Source: an uncultured Veillonella sp. (GTDB lineage Bacteria > Bacillota_C > Negativicutes > Veillonellales > Veillonellaceae). Taken from it: DNA of 5,365 nucleotides. The notes beneath the pieces were generated by a model, which saw only the letters and a list, made by a program, of their open reading frames with translations, made no database searches and was not told where the DNA came from. The DNA lies in contig CAAFRK010000108.1 of assembly GCA_900765235.1 (NCBI GenBank), positions 1 to 5,365 of the forward strand, given 5' to 3'. Positions 5,239 through 5,365 of this stretch are shown piece by piece. The translations under genes were made by a program, and so were the position numbers. Every line of letters begins with the position of its first letter. The stretch's first letter is position 1.

Positions 5239-5365
5239 GTCGTCAGATGGCGCTTCACTAAAGCGTGAAACTGATAACAGATCTTTGAAAACTGAACAAT
5301 GATAGGTAATCAATCATATGATTGAACATATGCCAGAGTGCGGGTTTTGACATAGTCAAAACCAA
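5239..5365 (+). ncRNA. Leader of a ribosomal RNA operon (pre-16S), partial
   Basis: The transcribed leader contains a boxB-like stem-loop (GTCAG 5242-5246 with CTGAT 5271-5275, enclosing CGCTT 5251-5255 with AAGCG 5261-5265). It is followed by the boxA-like TCTTTGAAAAC (5282-5292), whose extended form TCTTTGAAAACTGAACAA is widespread in Firmicutes rRNA leaders and supports antitermination by Nus factors. Then come a 16-bp palindrome TCAATCATATGATTGA (5310-5325) and a perfect hairpin GGTTTTGAC-ATA-GTCAAAACC (5343-5363). The mature 16S start is not reached, so the rRNA identity is inferred from promoter and leader and would lie just to the right. Confidence 0.75.

Noticed and set aside
5239..5365. 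tRNA or 16S rRNA gene within the right end
   Set aside because: No cloverleaf or mature 16S start sequence is present before the window ends. The region fits an rRNA leader only.

Overview
The window looks like chromosomal DNA of a low-GC Gram-positive-lineage bacterium, most probably a diderm Negativicute such as Veillonella. This is inferred from AT-rich codon use, an SstT and a MenG/UbiE that match their families closely, a signal-peptide SIMPL protein suited to a periplasm, and a Firmicutes-style rRNA leader. The genus is a judgement from pattern and was not tested by search.

Layout, left to right. Bases 1-183 hold a minus-strand terminator and an array of 11-bp tandem repeats that runs into the stop codon of the first gene. 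Bases 184-1701 (minus) encode a 505-residue FAD/NAD(P) disulfide oxidoreductase of the dihydrolipoamide dehydrogenase / mycothione reductase superfamily. It has its own promoter and a Fur-box-like site. Bases 1811-1838 are a strong terminator for the next gene, sstT (1846-3066, minus), a sodium-coupled serine/threonine symporter. Bases 3067-3409 are a divergent intergenic region with the sstT and menG promoters and several palindromes. menG (3410-4156, plus) encodes the demethylmenaquinone methyltransferase. It converges on and overlaps by 20 bp a SIMPL-domain secreted protein (4137-4868, minus), and a terminator-like hairpin for menG lies inside the neighbour's coding sequence. Bases 4869-5365 are non-coding. 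They hold the long leader and promoter of the SIMPL gene, with three direct repeats at an exact 18-bp period, and then divergently two strong promoters and the structured leader of what is almost certainly a ribosomal RNA operon. The rRNA itself begins beyond the window.

The four genes are separate transcription units rather than an operon: each has a recognisable promoter, and neighbours are divided by terminators, divergence or convergence. Their roles (redox enzyme, amino-acid uptake, menaquinone synthesis, envelope protein) do not form one pathway. I see no mobile element, CRISPR array, phage gene or defence system, and no convincing novel multi-gene system. The points worth a second look are in the non-coding DNA (11-bp array, 18-bp-period repeats, promoter palindromes, embedded terminator) and in the atypical C-terminus and unclear substrate of the oxidoreductase.
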